Source: Abelmoschus esculentus (lineage: Eukaryota > Streptophyta > Magnoliopsida > Malvales > Malvaceae). Taken from it: DNA of 64,000 bases. The DNA lies in assembly GCA_035048815.1 (NCBI GenBank), contig JAUCBN010000013.1, positions 2,740,501 through 2,804,500 of the forward strand. The letters are read 5' to 3'. The position numbers were made by a program, and so were the translations under genes. This document shows, piece after piece, positions 46,631 to 57,339 of this stretch; positions within the stretch are counted from its first letter, which is position 1, and each line of letters starts with the position of its first letter. The notes under the pieces were generated by a model. The model was not told the origin of the DNA. It worked only from the letters and a program-made list of their open reading frames with translations, and did no database searches.

Positions 46631-47157
46631 TAGAGGTGAGTATTCGATCGAGTCGAGTTAAAAAATTTTGAGTTATTCGAGTTTACGAGTCACATTGTAC
46701 AACTCAAACTTTATTTGAAATTTTTTCGGTTCGAGTCGAGTTTAAGAAATTCGAGTCGAATCGAGTCGAGTTTCGAGTTCCTATAAATATTTAATTATAA
46801 TTATTTATCATGTTATAGTATGATTTGATTCCAATTTAGACGACTTTCTCTAATCATATAAGATATACGTGTATATTTTTATTAATATGTAGCAATATTT
46901 CTTTATATTTGTATATATCAATGTATATATATCATATAAAATTGAGAGATTCGTCTTAAACTTAAAAATTATTCTTTTAATTACTAAAAATTTCGAGTTA
47001 TTCGAGTTTCCATTTTACAACTCAAACTTTATTTGAAATTTTCTCGAGTCGAGTCGAGTCTATGAAATTTTGAGTCGAGTTAAAACAAGTCAAGTATTTT
47101 TGCCTCAAGTCGAATCGAGTTATTCGGTTTTTTCGAATCGAGTTTTGCTCACCCCTA
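46631..47157. mobile_element. hAT-type MITE with 8-bp target-site duplication
   Basis: 527 bp. Ends TAGAGGTGAG.. and ..CTCACCCCTA form imperfect terminal inverted repeats. Flanked by GGTATAAC at 46623-46630 and 47158-47165. An 8-bp duplication and TAG(A/G)GGTGAGC-type ends fit the hAT superfamily. Both ends are rich in TCGAGTCGAG repeats, with AT-rich DNA between, and there is no transposase frame, so it is non-autonomous. It sits inside the ndhF copy and removes no base of it. Confidence 0.85.
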
Positions 47158-47345
47158 GGTATAACTATGAAAAGAAAAAGAAGGCAGGCTATAAGAAAAT
47201 TTCCCACTGCTACCATAGTGGCAGCATGTATAAGAACCGAAATAGGAGTAGACCCCTCCATGGCATCAGATAACCATACATGAAGAGAAAATTGTGCTGA
47301 TTTAACAACGACGCCGACAAATAATAAAGAGACGGTACTAATCAA
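47158..47345 (-). pseudogene. Nuclear copy of plastid ndhF, upstream part
   Basis: The minus strand encodes ..GVVVKSAQFSLHVWLSDAMEG.., then STPISVLIHAATMVAVGNFL and LFIVIP, continuing exactly into the other half once the MITE and one copy of the target duplication are removed. Together they cover about 110 codons of NdhF; the rest of the gene is absent. Confidence 0.88.
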
Positions 47346-47650
47346 CTAAATATACTTACTTATAAATTAATAGTTAAATTATAATTAAGCTTCTTAAAAT
47401 TTTAAAAAAAAATTACCCCAATTTTTTTATTAAAAATATAAATTAAACCCTTTAAAGAATTTAAAAAAATTAATTCAAACTTCTACTTTGAAGTTTTAAG
47501 TTGACCCTCAAACTATATTATAAGTTATGTCAACGCTATTAAACCAACTTATTATTGGTTTCATGGAAATTATTGTCTTTTATATCTATCATATAGTATA
47601 GTAAATGGTTGAGAGAGAAAGAGAAGGAGCTAGATTGAGTCAATCAAAAC
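47346..47650. other. AT-rich intergenic DNA
   Basis: No gene. Includes the CTCAAACT-type degenerate repeats seen in other AT-rich parts of the window. Confidence 0.45.
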
Positions 47651-47660
47651 TTGGCCAAAG

Positions 47661-47778
47661 CCATGTGACCCTTTAGAACAAAGTGACATATATGGCCATG
47701 TGGGTCGTATTTCAATTTCAATACCAATGGAATTGGATGCCAATCTGATATCTTCAAAGACCCCACTGCCTATAAATA
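47661..47778 (+). promoter_or_regulatory. Promoter of SAUR at 47901
   Basis: CCATGTGACC at 47661-47670 and TATAAATA at 47771-47778. No TGTCTC near the box. Confidence 0.6.
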
Positions 47779-47900
47779 CAGACACCCAGAAAAACACCTT
47801 GAACCTGTTCAAGCATCTATCAACCAACACCCACTTCGATCATCAACAAGCTCAAGTTCAAGCTTGTTTTGTTTTATTTTTCTTGAGTGAAGTATCTGAT

Positions 47901-48176
47901 ATGGGTTTCCGTTTGTCTTGGGTGATTCATCCAGCCAAGCAAGTTCTGAAACTGCAGTCCAAGAAGCAGAGAGATGTTCCAAAAGGTCACATTGCAGTCT
48001 ATGTTGGGGAAATGGAAAAGACAAGATTTGTTGTTCCCATTTCATACTTGAACCACCCTTGTTTTCTAGACTTGCTCAACCGGGCGGAGGAGGAGTTTGG
48101 GTTTAACCATCCCATGGGAGGTCTCACCCAACAAGATGCCTTCATTCATCTCACTTCTCGGTTGCATGCTTGCTGA
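47901..48176 (+). CDS. SAUR family protein with shortened C-terminal motif
   Basis: 91 residues from the MGFRLSWVIHPAKQVL ATG; the frame is open further upstream, but that part overlaps the TATA box. Core: RDVPKGHIAVYVGEMEKTRFVVPISYLNHPCF, EEEFGFNHPMGGLT, then QQDAFIHLTSRLHAC. The IPC(R/S/N)E block that follows GGLT in every other SAUR protein here is replaced by QQ, a small in-frame deletion that removes the usual Cys. It is isolated from the main cluster by the ndhF insertion. Probably functional or nearly so. Confidence 0.88.
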   Translation: MGFRLSWVIHPAKQVLKLQSKKQRDVPKGHIAVYVGEMEKTRFVVPISYLNHPCFLDLLNRAEEEFGFNHPMGGLTQQDAFIHLTSRLHAC

Positions 48177-48251
48177 AAGGATTAGAAAATCAAAAGGATT
48201 GTAGCCGGAAAAGGGGAGGGGTTGTTTCCATTGTAGAATATGAGAATTTGT

Positions 48252-48270
48252 ATACTGGAGATAGATTATA
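48252..48270 (+). promoter_or_regulatory. Possible DST mRNA-instability element
   Basis: GGAGATAGATTATATAC about 80 bp after the stop codon resembles the GGA..ATAGATTA part of the DST element known from SAUR 3' UTRs, which destabilises the mRNA. The GTA subdomain is upstream (TTTGTATACT), not in the usual downstream place. Confidence 0.3.
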
Positions 48271-49991
48271 TACATACATACATGCTCTCTCCCAACAAGA
48301 TTTTGTCTTATAATGATGATGGAATTCTTTGTTTTTCAATCCCTAATCTTAAAAAGAGATTTATCTGATTTGGTATATTTTATATTTCTAGTGGGTTGAG
48401 TGAGGAAATATTAGAAAATTTTGTAATAGTCGGTCGGTCCAAACCCTAACCTTGATTTGGGTTTACTTGTGCATAGATTCTAATGGGTCGGCTGAACTTT
48501 AAAAGACCCAAACATGCCCAATGTGCCTGCCCATTGGCGACCCACCTGTTACAAATGGAAAAACTTGGACACAATATCACAATCAACAAAATTATGTCTT
48601 ATTTTTATTTCTTTATATATCTCGATACTAAAAATATTAAGATAAATATTTTAATATTAAATTTTAAATATTAATATTTAATTTTAAATCATATATTATA
48701 AACTTTAAATATTAATCTTAAACTTTAGTCATAAATCTTAAATCATGTTTATTCGGCATAAAGCCGAAAAAATATCTTTAACGTTTCATTGAATTGTTAT
48801 TTTTAACTCATTTTCTGAAATAATTTAACTCTTAACATTTTATTTTGAGTCAAAATAATATATTTATTGATAAAATTGTTAGTCAATTAATGATAATTAT
48901 CTTGAAATAACATGATAAACATATACGATAATGCATGTTGACATGACAATATTATATAGACAAATGTAATGACTTAAATTCAAATTAGTCAAAAAATAAT
49001 TTTATAAAATTCAATAAGATATATTTTTTTGTTAATATATCATTTTATCAAATAATATTAAATTATTTATTGTTAATTGACTAATATTTTTATTTATGAG
49101 AAAATTATTTTGATTAAAATAAAATATTAAAAATTAAATTACTTTAAAAATATAATTTAAAATAATTATTTAATTAAATATTAATTTTATGTTATATTTA
49201 TATTTTAATAATATTTAATTAGTTTATAAAATTATTAATATATATACTTTTTTGGTTTTTCCATTCATTTAAGTTACAATTAATAATGATTATATTAACC
49301 TGTTAAGTCTTTCTTAGATTATTAAAATCACACCTCTTTTCAAAAAAAAAAATCTAAACGAATGCCAAATTAAACATTAGTGGTCAATGATTTCTCGGTA
49401 TTTGAGATGTCATCCACTCGATTGTTGCCACGTAGCAACGATAATGACCGTGACACAGACCATATTTGGGCGGTCGATAAGTCCACCAGTCACCGGCCGC
49501 GACGATAGGACATAGATAAATGAAAACGGAAAGGGATAGGAATTTTATATGCGTAGGTACAAGATAATTTTAGGAGCCATATTTCTAGAGAATGGTAACT
49601 TCAAAAAATTGTTATATTAAATTTTTTATAAAAAATTTAGTATTAATTTTTAGTATATATTAAATTATTTTATAAAAATTAAAAATGTTGATACATATGG
49701 ATTTTTACAGAATATTAAAAATTTTAGTATATATATTAAAAAATTTTAAAAATATATAAAAATTTTATTATACAGTAAAATTAATATCTATTTTTTTTAC
49801 GACTTTTACAAGAAATTCGTTATAATCGTTTTAACTTTGTTAAACTGACATTAAAAAATTTGTACTCAAAATAATTCCCTCGTTAAAAAAGTTCGCAAAA
49901 TAAATATTTTTATCATATAATGTTTAAAATAATAAAAATATATCATGAATTATTTCTGTTACGTTATTGATTTCTTCGAGTATTACGAAAG
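48271..49991. other. AT-rich intergenic DNA
   Basis: No gene recognised. A less AT-rich island at 49380-49560 has no significant reading frame. Confidence 0.45.
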
Positions 49992-50188
49992 GAGAAATTA
50001 TATCATGGGTCAGTCCCATCACGTCATTCATGGACCAACCAATAAAAATTATCCACATTATTTTTTAATTTTTTAAGTGAATATTCACTTAGGAAAAAAT
50101 TATGACATGAAAAAATTGATGAAATAGACAGTTTTTATTGGTTGGTCCCATGGACAGGTGATGGGATTGACCCATGATATAATTTTTC
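49992..50188. mobile_element. Small MITE with terminal inverted repeats
   Basis: 197 bp. Left end GAGAAATTATATCATGGGTC, right end in reverse complement GAAAAATTATATCATGGGTC. The inverted pairing continues inward through CCCATCAC and GGACCAACCAATAAAAA. A related, partial copy is at about 59150-59288. No clear target duplication, so superfamily not assigned. Confidence 0.75.
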
Positions 50189-50990
50189 AAAACATACGAA
50201 TTAATTGAATGTTAACTACCTACGTAAATTAAGGCAGACAACATGCTTGAGTTTGTCAATATTAGAATTTAAGAAATAATTGTAATGATTTAGATTTGAA
50301 CATAATCGTTGAAGAGGCAAATAAAAATATAAACATAGTAATGTAAGACCTAATATATCATTTTATCCGGATTTAAACTATTGATTTTATTTAAATAAAA
50401 ATATATAAATAGTAATTCAGAAACCGTACATAAGATTGTATTTATTCTGCTTCACCGACCACAAAATGTAGGTGCCGGTTTTATATATCCAACCGCCCCA
50501 CGTGTCTTAGCCACAAATGGATTAGTGGTCACCAATGGGTTAGGTTAGGTTTCCAAATAATTTTATACATTTCCACAAAATTTAAATTATCAGCGACAAA
50601 ATTAAAAAATATAAATCATTATAAATAACAAAAATCTAAAATTTATATGAATTTAAAATAAAATAAATAAAAATCATATTATATATTTTAAATAAAAAAT
50701 TTAACGGACCACATTCGAGTTACTCAAATTTCATTCATATATATAATGTAAAATTTTTAACTTTAATCCATTGATTGATCAGATGATTAAAATTATTAAT
50801 TAAATTTTTTATATAAATTTAAATCTTAATATTTATTTATATAAACACAGGGGAGACTCACCCCCACCGAAAGGCCAAAACCTACTCGTGTTCGACTCAG
50901 GGGAGACTCGCAACAAACGCACATAGCCGCATATAGGGACCAGTCTGACTCGCAAGAAAACCACCGGCTCAGTGAGTTGAAAAAAAAATA
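50189..50990. other. Upstream region of EF-hand gene
   Basis: AT-rich. Repeated CAGGGGAGACTC motifs near 50847 and 50899. Promoter presumably here, but I could not pin down a TATA box. Confidence 0.4.
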
Positions 50991-52961
50991 ATGGAGTCAG
51001 GTACAGCAACAACAGGAACTTCCGTGAAGGAGAGAAGCGATCAGCAGCAGGTACTTGACGGTTCGAGTATAATGGAATTGGTTGAGAACGACGAGGCGTT
51101 TAGTAGCTTTGTGGATCATAAATTCAAGGAGCTCGACAAGGACAACGACGGTCAGCTCTCTGTGAAGGAACTAAAGCCTGCCGTTGCTGATATCGGCGCT
51201 GCTCTCGGATTGCCGGTTCAGGGTTCTTCTCCTGTTTCCGACAATATATACTCTGAGGTTTGTCACAAATAATCCCAACCACACCATAGTTCTTAAACTA
51301 TAATCTTCAAAGTTTTAAATATTTTAATTTCGTCCTTAAATTATAATTTTTTTTTTCAGGTATTGAACGAATTCACCCATGGACAGCAAGAAAAAGTGAG
51401 TAAGACTGAGTTTAAAGAGGTTCTTTCAGATATTTTAATAGGCATGGCTGCCGGTTTGAAGCGAGATCCTGTTGTGATTCTTCGTATTGAAGGAGAAGAT
51501 CTGTTGGAATTCATCGACGGTCCAAGTTATGATGCTGAGATGGTGTCTATATTTTCACAGTTAGGCTGCTCGGAGGAGGATGCCTCGTTGCGCGATTGCA
51601 TTGTTAAGGCTTTCGGGAAACTCACGGTTGATCAAGGAATGCCACCTTGTTCAGATTCATGGGTAAATTCTCTTTATACATGTTTTCGATATATGACATT
51701 CATTTTAAATTAGTCCATAAATTTTTAAGCATTATAATCGCATCTTTAAACTATAACATTTATTTTAAATTGGGCCTCAAACTTTTAAACATTTTAATTT
51801 CATCATCAAATGATTTTGATTCTAATTTGATCTTTAAACTTTTGACTGTATTGATTTCATCCTCAAATTATTAAGATATATTAATTATATCTTATGTTAA
51901 TAAAATTGTTATAAAAATTGTTAATTATCATAAAATAATTGATGTAATTATGTAATAATATGATGTGATATAAATAATAACTTGAGGATAAAATTAGTTA
52001 AAAATATTTAAAAGGGTTAGAAGTCAATTTAGAATAAGGGTTGTAGTTCAATAATGAGATGAAACATTCAAAAATTTGGATACCAATTACGTGTGGTGCA
52101 AGTAACTCTGAAATCTTAACTATATTTGGACTTCTTAGTTATGGAGGACTCTTGACAGGTGGGTTTGATTAAGGACATGTAGTGAAAACTGAAAAAACCT
52201 TTCTTTTCGGCCTGTAATGCCGGTGTAGGTTATGAGCCACATAGTTGAACCAGCTTTGAAATCATGGGATGGCTATGATCAAGGCGTGCCTGTCTCTCAA
52301 GTAACATTCTTGGAAGAATTTAAGAAGGTAGCAAAGCATGTGGCTCAGAATCTCAAAGAGCAGCCTGTGATTGTTGCACATAGTGAAAACACCTTTGATG
52401 GAAGTGGCATTAAGAGATTACTATCCAACAAGTTTGATCTTGACAAGGTATATGTTCTTGTTGTTGTCTCTCTCGATGAATGTTTGGACATTACTGATCA
52501 ATGTTTTCATGTTGCAAAATGCCAGTCGCTGAATGCAGCTTTAGAAAATGTTCCCAAAGATAAACATAGGAGAACATTGACCGGGCATTTACACGTTGCG
52601 CTCGATTTAGTGGCTCCGTCTGCCGGTCTACCTCCTATTGGTGCGGTTGAACAGGTATCTCCATGGCACATGTATCTTCGAGTTGATTGATAGATGGTAG
52701 ACAACAAGCTAACAAACTGTGGAATTTTGATCTTGATTTCCCGTTCTTGAAATTCCTCAGATCGACCAGATTGTCGTCGATGTTTTCCGTGCGATACATG
52801 CGGATGAAGGGAAGATGGTTAAAGAAGATGAGTTCAAGAAATTGTTGACAGAAATCTTGGGGACCATCATGGTGCAGTTAGAGGACAAACCCATAGCAGT
52901 GTCCTCAAACTGTGTAGTTCATGAACCCCTTGAATCATGCTCGTCGATTTTGCAGCCATGA
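50991..52961 (+). CDS. EF-hand calcium-binding family protein, five exons
   Basis: Exons 50991-51257, 51360-51662, 52229-52447, 52526-52654 and 52761-52961; introns are GT..AG, all phase 0; 372 residues. A canonical EF-hand loop DKDNDGQLSVKE lies at residues 49-60 (Ca ligands D49, D51, D53, E60), preceded by helix AFSSFVDHKFKEL. A second, degenerate EF-hand-like segment is in exon 5 (DVFRAIHADEGKMVKEDEF). It resembles a plant-specific uncharacterised EF-hand family with KTEFKEVLSDIL and GMAAGLKRDPV blocks. Likely a cytosolic Ca2+ sensor or buffer. Introns 1 and 2 contain degenerate CTTTAAACT-type repeats. It converges on the aquaporin gene, whose stop lies about 295 bp from its own. Confidence 0.85.
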
Positions 52962-53255
52962 TCCAAGTTCCCAGTCACAGTTATTTTTGGTTTAAGAAAA
53001 TTACCACTAGCTTATGTTCTTTCTCTGCAATTCAATGGGTTGCTGTACTTGTGCCAATGAAAATTATGAAATATATTATGTTATTACAATAACTTCAACA
53101 TGCAAATACGATGAAGGCAACTTGTCACCTTCAAAGCTTATATAATCAGCTAAAATCACCCTCGACAGACACCCTAGACAGACATTTATTCCGGACGACG
53201 ACAACAACAACGACAATTCGACAACTAAAACCGAGTAACAATGTTGTTCGTTTAA

Positions 53256-54398
53256 CTAGTAGCTGTGAGTATGCTCACTTGGAATCATTTTAACATATAG
53301 AGCGAAAGCCGCGCAGCCAATAGCTGGTCCAATCCAAAATATCCAGTGTCCATTCCAAAGGTGGCCTCCTCTAACTACTGCTGGACCGAAACAACGTGCC
53401 GGGTTCAGCCCTGCACCACCATAGCCTTTTGTTGCAGTGACCGTGGTCGAAATGAACACTAAAAGACCCAACACTATTCCCAGTACAACGCAGACTTGTA
53501 CTCGGCCAATCGCCTTAGCTTGACGACGATCAAAAGCCATCCATACAGAAGCAAAAAGAAACACAAAGGAACAAATTATCTCAAGCCAAAGGGCCTGGCT
53601 CGTCCCCAGGCCGATCACGGTTGGACCATCTGTGCCCGGTACAACAACAGTCACGGTGCACCCTGCTAGCGAATACGTCCGTTCAATGCTGCTGTTAACC
53701 ACCGCTTTGAGTGCTAGTGAACCTAGTATGCCACCAAGACATTGAGCTAAAATGTATACTGCAGCTTTGGAAACAGAAACCAGGCCGGTCAGTAAAGCAG
53801 CGAACGTAACAATTGGATTGATGTGACCTCCGGAGATGGGGTACGTAGCGAGAAGGAGAACCGCGACAACAAAGGCGATTAGCACCGACAACACAAGGTT
53901 CGGTGTCTTTGTTTCAGTCTGCAATGTCGAGATAACTATGGTGTCCAATGCAAAAACCAGCACTGCTGTCCCGAGAAGCTCTGCCAAAGAAGCTCTCCAC
54001 ACCTATAATTTAACACCAGTTTGCTCGTTAAACAATGCATGGCAGCTTAACAACAATATCTAGCAATTCAAGCCTTTTTCACACTCATAGTATTAAATTA
54101 CGACCGCAATCTAACGATCACAGCGTAACACAATGAATGAATCGCAGTTTAATACTAACCTCCAAAGAGGCAAGCTCTTCAAGACCTAACACCTTGGTCA
54201 ATAATGGTACTTTTTCCTCGGGTCCTTCCTTAAATCTCCCTGGCCTGCAAAAAATGAAAGAAACATCAAACATTAACCTAACATAAACATGATTTAGCCC
54301 TAAAAAAAAAGCAAACCAAACTTGGTGCAAAATTACGTTGGAGTAAAGGCAAGAGGCTGGACTTTGCCATCATCTGCAACAATCCCATTTCCTGCCAT
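53256..54398 (-). CDS. XIP-type aquaporin, three exons
   Basis: Exons on minus: 54398-54337, 54244-54160 and 54002-53256; 297 residues, usual for the family. Exon 1 starts MAGNGIVADDGK; exon 2 ends ..GLEELASLE; exon 3 begins VWRASLAELLGT and holds all membrane helices. First pore motif NPI (111-113) instead of NPA; second NPA (249-251) in LNPARCFGPA, whose NPARC is the hallmark of X intrinsic proteins. XIPs are plasma-membrane channels that favour small uncharged solutes such as glycerol, urea, boric acid and H2O2 over water in tested members; substrate here is inferred. TATATATA at 54491-54498 on minus. Confidence 0.92.
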
Positions 54399-54490
54399 GT
54401 TATAACTCAACCGGATCAAACTTCAAACCCCTTTTCCCTGTTAAACATACACTCCTGTTTGCTGCATGAAACTATACATCTTGCTATCCA

Positions 54491-54498
54491 TATATATA
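54491..54498 (-). promoter_or_regulatory. TATA box of the XIP aquaporin gene
   Basis: TATATATA about 95 bp upstream of the ATG at 54398. Confidence 0.5.
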
Positions 54499-54662
54499 GC
54501 CAGAGACTCACCAGTTTGAACCAGCAGACAGATTAAATAGATTGGCTGCTATATATATTATATAGATTAATAACAATGTTCCTTCATCCCTCTCCTACAG
54601 TAACCTTTACAATAAGATATTTTCATATATACTCCATATTTTTTTTATTATTATAAACCTGT

Positions 54663-54975
54663 CACTACACCAATATTAGTATATAGCGGCGTGTTTAGTG
54701 GCGTTTTTAGAATAAACGCCGCAATAGATATCACATATAGTGGCGTTTTATCACAAACGTCACAATAAATACTTCTTAGTGGCGTATATTTATAAACGCC
54801 ACAATAGATGTAGTTTTAGTGGCGTTTCTTATGCAAACGCCACTAATTTATAGTACTATTGCGGCGTTTACAAAAAAAAGGCCACTAAAACTACATCTAT
54901 TGCGGCGTTTATAAATATACGCCACTAAGAAGTATTTTTTGTGACGTTTGTTATTAAAAACGCCATAATAGATTA
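54663..54975 (+). mobile_element. CACTA (En/Spm) transposon terminus with hairpin subterminal repeats
   Basis: Starts CACTACACCAATATTAG, a CACTA-type terminal repeat. It is followed by many copies of TAGTGGCGTTT or its complement. Two arms (about 54739-54829 and 54880-54966) form a long imperfect palindrome including AATACTTCTTAGTGGCG and its reverse. I found no opposite GTAGTG end downstream, so the element is truncated or very degenerate on that side. No transposase frame. Confidence 0.7.
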
Positions 54976-55110
54976 AACTCATTTTTTTCGGCTAAATACT
55001 TTTAATATCCTTCTCCCCTTATAATCCCAAAATAAAATTACCCCAAACCCTAACTTTTACTGCGATTTCTCCTTGTCTTCTCCTTTCGCCGTTCATCTTC
55101 AACTCTCCAT

Positions 55111-55440
55111 CCTCCCACCCAGTGGACTCATGACGTTGTCCTCAATCCTCCTATGAGACTCTGTCTTGCCCTTTCCAAACACTATGAAACAATCCTTAAG
55201 GCGGAGGCTTTCGTCGTGGCATAGTTGATCGAGAAAGAGGTTTTCTCGGTTGCTGAGGCATCGTTCTCTACCGACGAAGATGGAATGGAGATTCTCCAGG
55301 TGTATTCCAAGGAAATCAACCAACATACGCTTGATATTGTCAAAGCTCGAGTTGTCGTTGCTAGTAACTCTACTCCCTCAGGTACGACAGAGGTAGACTC
55401 GAATAACATTGACAAGGATAAGGTTCTGATTGAGGGTCTA
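55111..55440 (+). pseudogene. WPP-domain protein pseudogene next to CACTA end
   Basis: In one frame from 55111: PPTQWTHDVVLN.., LALSKHYETILKAEAFVVA, a stop (TAG), then LIEKEVFSVAEASFSTDEDG, MEILQVYSKEINQHTLDIVKAR. This follows the WPP domain of MAF1/WPP proteins, which bind nuclear-envelope and Golgi proteins (WPPTQRTRDAV.., LS.RYGT, E.EA..A, LQ.YSKE.S.RMLE.VKAR). One in-frame stop and the loss of most of the first helix show it is broken. It lies within 150 bp of CACTA subterminal repeats, so it may have been captured by that element. Confidence 0.65.
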
Positions 55441-56180
55441 CCTCTTTATTTTGTATATATAACTATTAGTTTACATGTTTTTTCATGGCTTCATCTGTGA
55501 CAATGAAAACAGTGAGTTCCTTCCTGTAATAGATTTTGTGAAAGTTCTTACAGAAGTCTAGAATTCCCAAAAAAATAAATTATTGAAGAAGCGGAGGAAA
55601 GATGATAAGTCACTCAGGGTTTAGCGTTCTTCCAGTAAAAAACTAACTTTTTAGGCTTGTATTGAAAAGATAAAAATGATAATAAGTATAGTTTAAATTT
55701 CTTAAAGAAGTGAAAAAATTAATGAAAAAATTGAATCAAAAATTAATGATGCATGTTATGCTTGTGAGATGTTTTCTCAGTTGTCATTTCATATTATATG
55801 CATGATTTGTGCAAATCGTAAGTGTTTAGTTTTAAAAGAAATTGAGGTAGAGAAGTAGTGCCATATCATTACAGATCATATTAGGGTTGGATGCATATTA
55901 TTTATGCTTTTATGGCTGCTAATGTGGGATTTTGACTTTTTAACACCCAACGAATAGTGTGTATATTTGCATCAACTTCAATATCCTGTACACATCATGC
56001 TTCGGTTAGATCAAATCACCACGGTTAGAGGGAATATTTTGGAAGTTAAAAATATAATTTTACAATTATATTAGCTTGTTTTCTTTATAATTTTTGGGAT
56101 GAAATTATATATCAATTTAGGGAGTAAAATGAAATTTGCCATGGAAAATACAGAAAAGAAAACACAAAGGGAAATAAAAA
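55441..56180. other. Intergenic DNA, possibly CACTA interior
   Basis: No gene recognised. Confidence 0.4.
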
Positions 56181-56560
56181 AAAAAACTCGAGTTGAGTTT
56201 GAGCTTTTTTCGAGCCTAATCGAGCCAAGTATTGATCAATCTTTGACCGCGTTAGACTCGAATAACTCTTATATTTCACGTGTAAACTCAAACTTGTTAA
56301 TTTTAGGTTTTAGTATCTTAGTTTAAGGTTTAAGACTTATGTTTAAGGTTTAGATTTTAGGGTTTTAAGTTTAAAAAATTAGATTTTAAATATTAAAAAG
56401 TAAAAAATAGTATATTTATGTTTTCGATTAGTTCGTGAGCTTTTCGAGTCGAGTATCATGTAGCTTAGCTCGGCTTGTTAAGAACTCGAATAGAGTCAAA
56501 TCAAGTCGAGTTTTGACAGAACTTTGATCGAGTCGAACTCGAGTAACTCACAATCTGTCT
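56181..56560. repeat. TCGAG-rich degenerate repeat, related to hAT MITE
   Basis: Contains ACTCGAGTTGAGTTTGAGC, CTTTTCGAGTCGAGTA, AAATCAAGTCGAGTTTTGA and TCGAACTCGAGTAACTC, the vocabulary of the hAT MITE ends at 46631-47157. No intact terminal repeats or target duplication. Confidence 0.45.
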
Positions 56561-56576
56561 CGTCTCTTTTACAACC

Positions 56577-56925
56577 ATAATCATAAAGTCCATGAATTCA
56601 ATCTTCTCAACATGGGCTTCATTGGTCTGTCTTCCTCAATTCATACCATTCCCATGTGAGATGGATCTTCCAACATCATCTTTGCCACCAAATATCCAGC
56701 AACGGACCAGGTTTGGGCTTCAGGCGCTTGCTTCCCGATGTCTCGCCCCAGCTTCCCATCGTAATATTCAGGCCACTGGTCCTTCACCAGCCTGGTTTCA
56801 GCTATTTCAATCGCTCGTCTTGCAATTTGGGTTGGGGCGTCCAGTCTTCACACACGCAGCGGTGAGCAGCAATAACAGGACTGGAACCAGAATGCAGCAA
56901 TCAAATTGGACTTCAAAGGAAACAT
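56577..56925 (-). pseudogene. Neutral/alkaline invertase pseudogene, C-terminal fragment
   Basis: The minus strand gives LLTAACVKTGRPNP, then after a frameshift ARRAIEIAETRLVKDQWPEY, YDGKLGRDIGKQAPEAQTWS, VAGYLVAKMMLEDPSHMGMV, a stop, and IEEDRPMKPMLRRLNSWTL. This is the C terminus of plant cytosolic/plastid alkaline/neutral invertases, which split sucrose to glucose and fructose (family pattern TGRP..ARRAIE.AE.RL, WPEYYDGKLGR.IGKQ, WS.AGYLVAKMMLEDPSHLGM). One frameshift (about 56822-56830) and one in-frame TGA make it non-functional. The catalytic part of the enzyme is absent. Confidence 0.8.
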
Positions 56926-57330
56926 TAGATGACGGAAACATGAATCATAATAAAAGAAATAAAGTAGAATTAACCATTAAAAAGAGAAAAAATTCAAATT
57001 TCTTTGTTTTTAGCGGTAAGAAATTTTGGATAAATTTAATCTCATTATTTTTTTTCATGAAGGCGTTGTATTTATGATTTTTTTTATAAAATTAATAAGA
57101 ATTCAATAATTATTATAAAAAATAAGAAACATTTTCAAATATTTAAAATTAAAGTCCAAAGAGATAAAAATTTCATTAATTCCAAGTCAGTAGCCTTACA
57201 CCACCCAGCACGTCACGGAAATTGTCATCAACAATGGGGGATGCATTCACAGCATATACTGGTAGGGATTGGACTGATGGCGGCTACTTTTCTTGGATTA
57301 TTAATCCTTTGCTGTTACTGTTTAGTGATT
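56926..57330. other. Intergenic DNA
   Basis: AT-rich, then a less AT-rich stretch from about 57180. No recognised gene. Confidence 0.4.
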
Positions 57331-57339
57331 CATTAGTTA

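Noticed and set aside
47022..47345. Possible functional ndhF or mitochondrial nad5 gene
   Set aside because: Only about 110 codons survive, interrupted by a MITE. Residues match NdhF (IVIPYI.NLISLIG, DIKR.LAYST.SQLGYMMLALG) rather than Nad5.
56592..57077. 161-codon plus-strand ORF as a gene
   Set aside because: Its first two-thirds are the antisense of an invertase C terminus; the rest is AT-rich without similarity.
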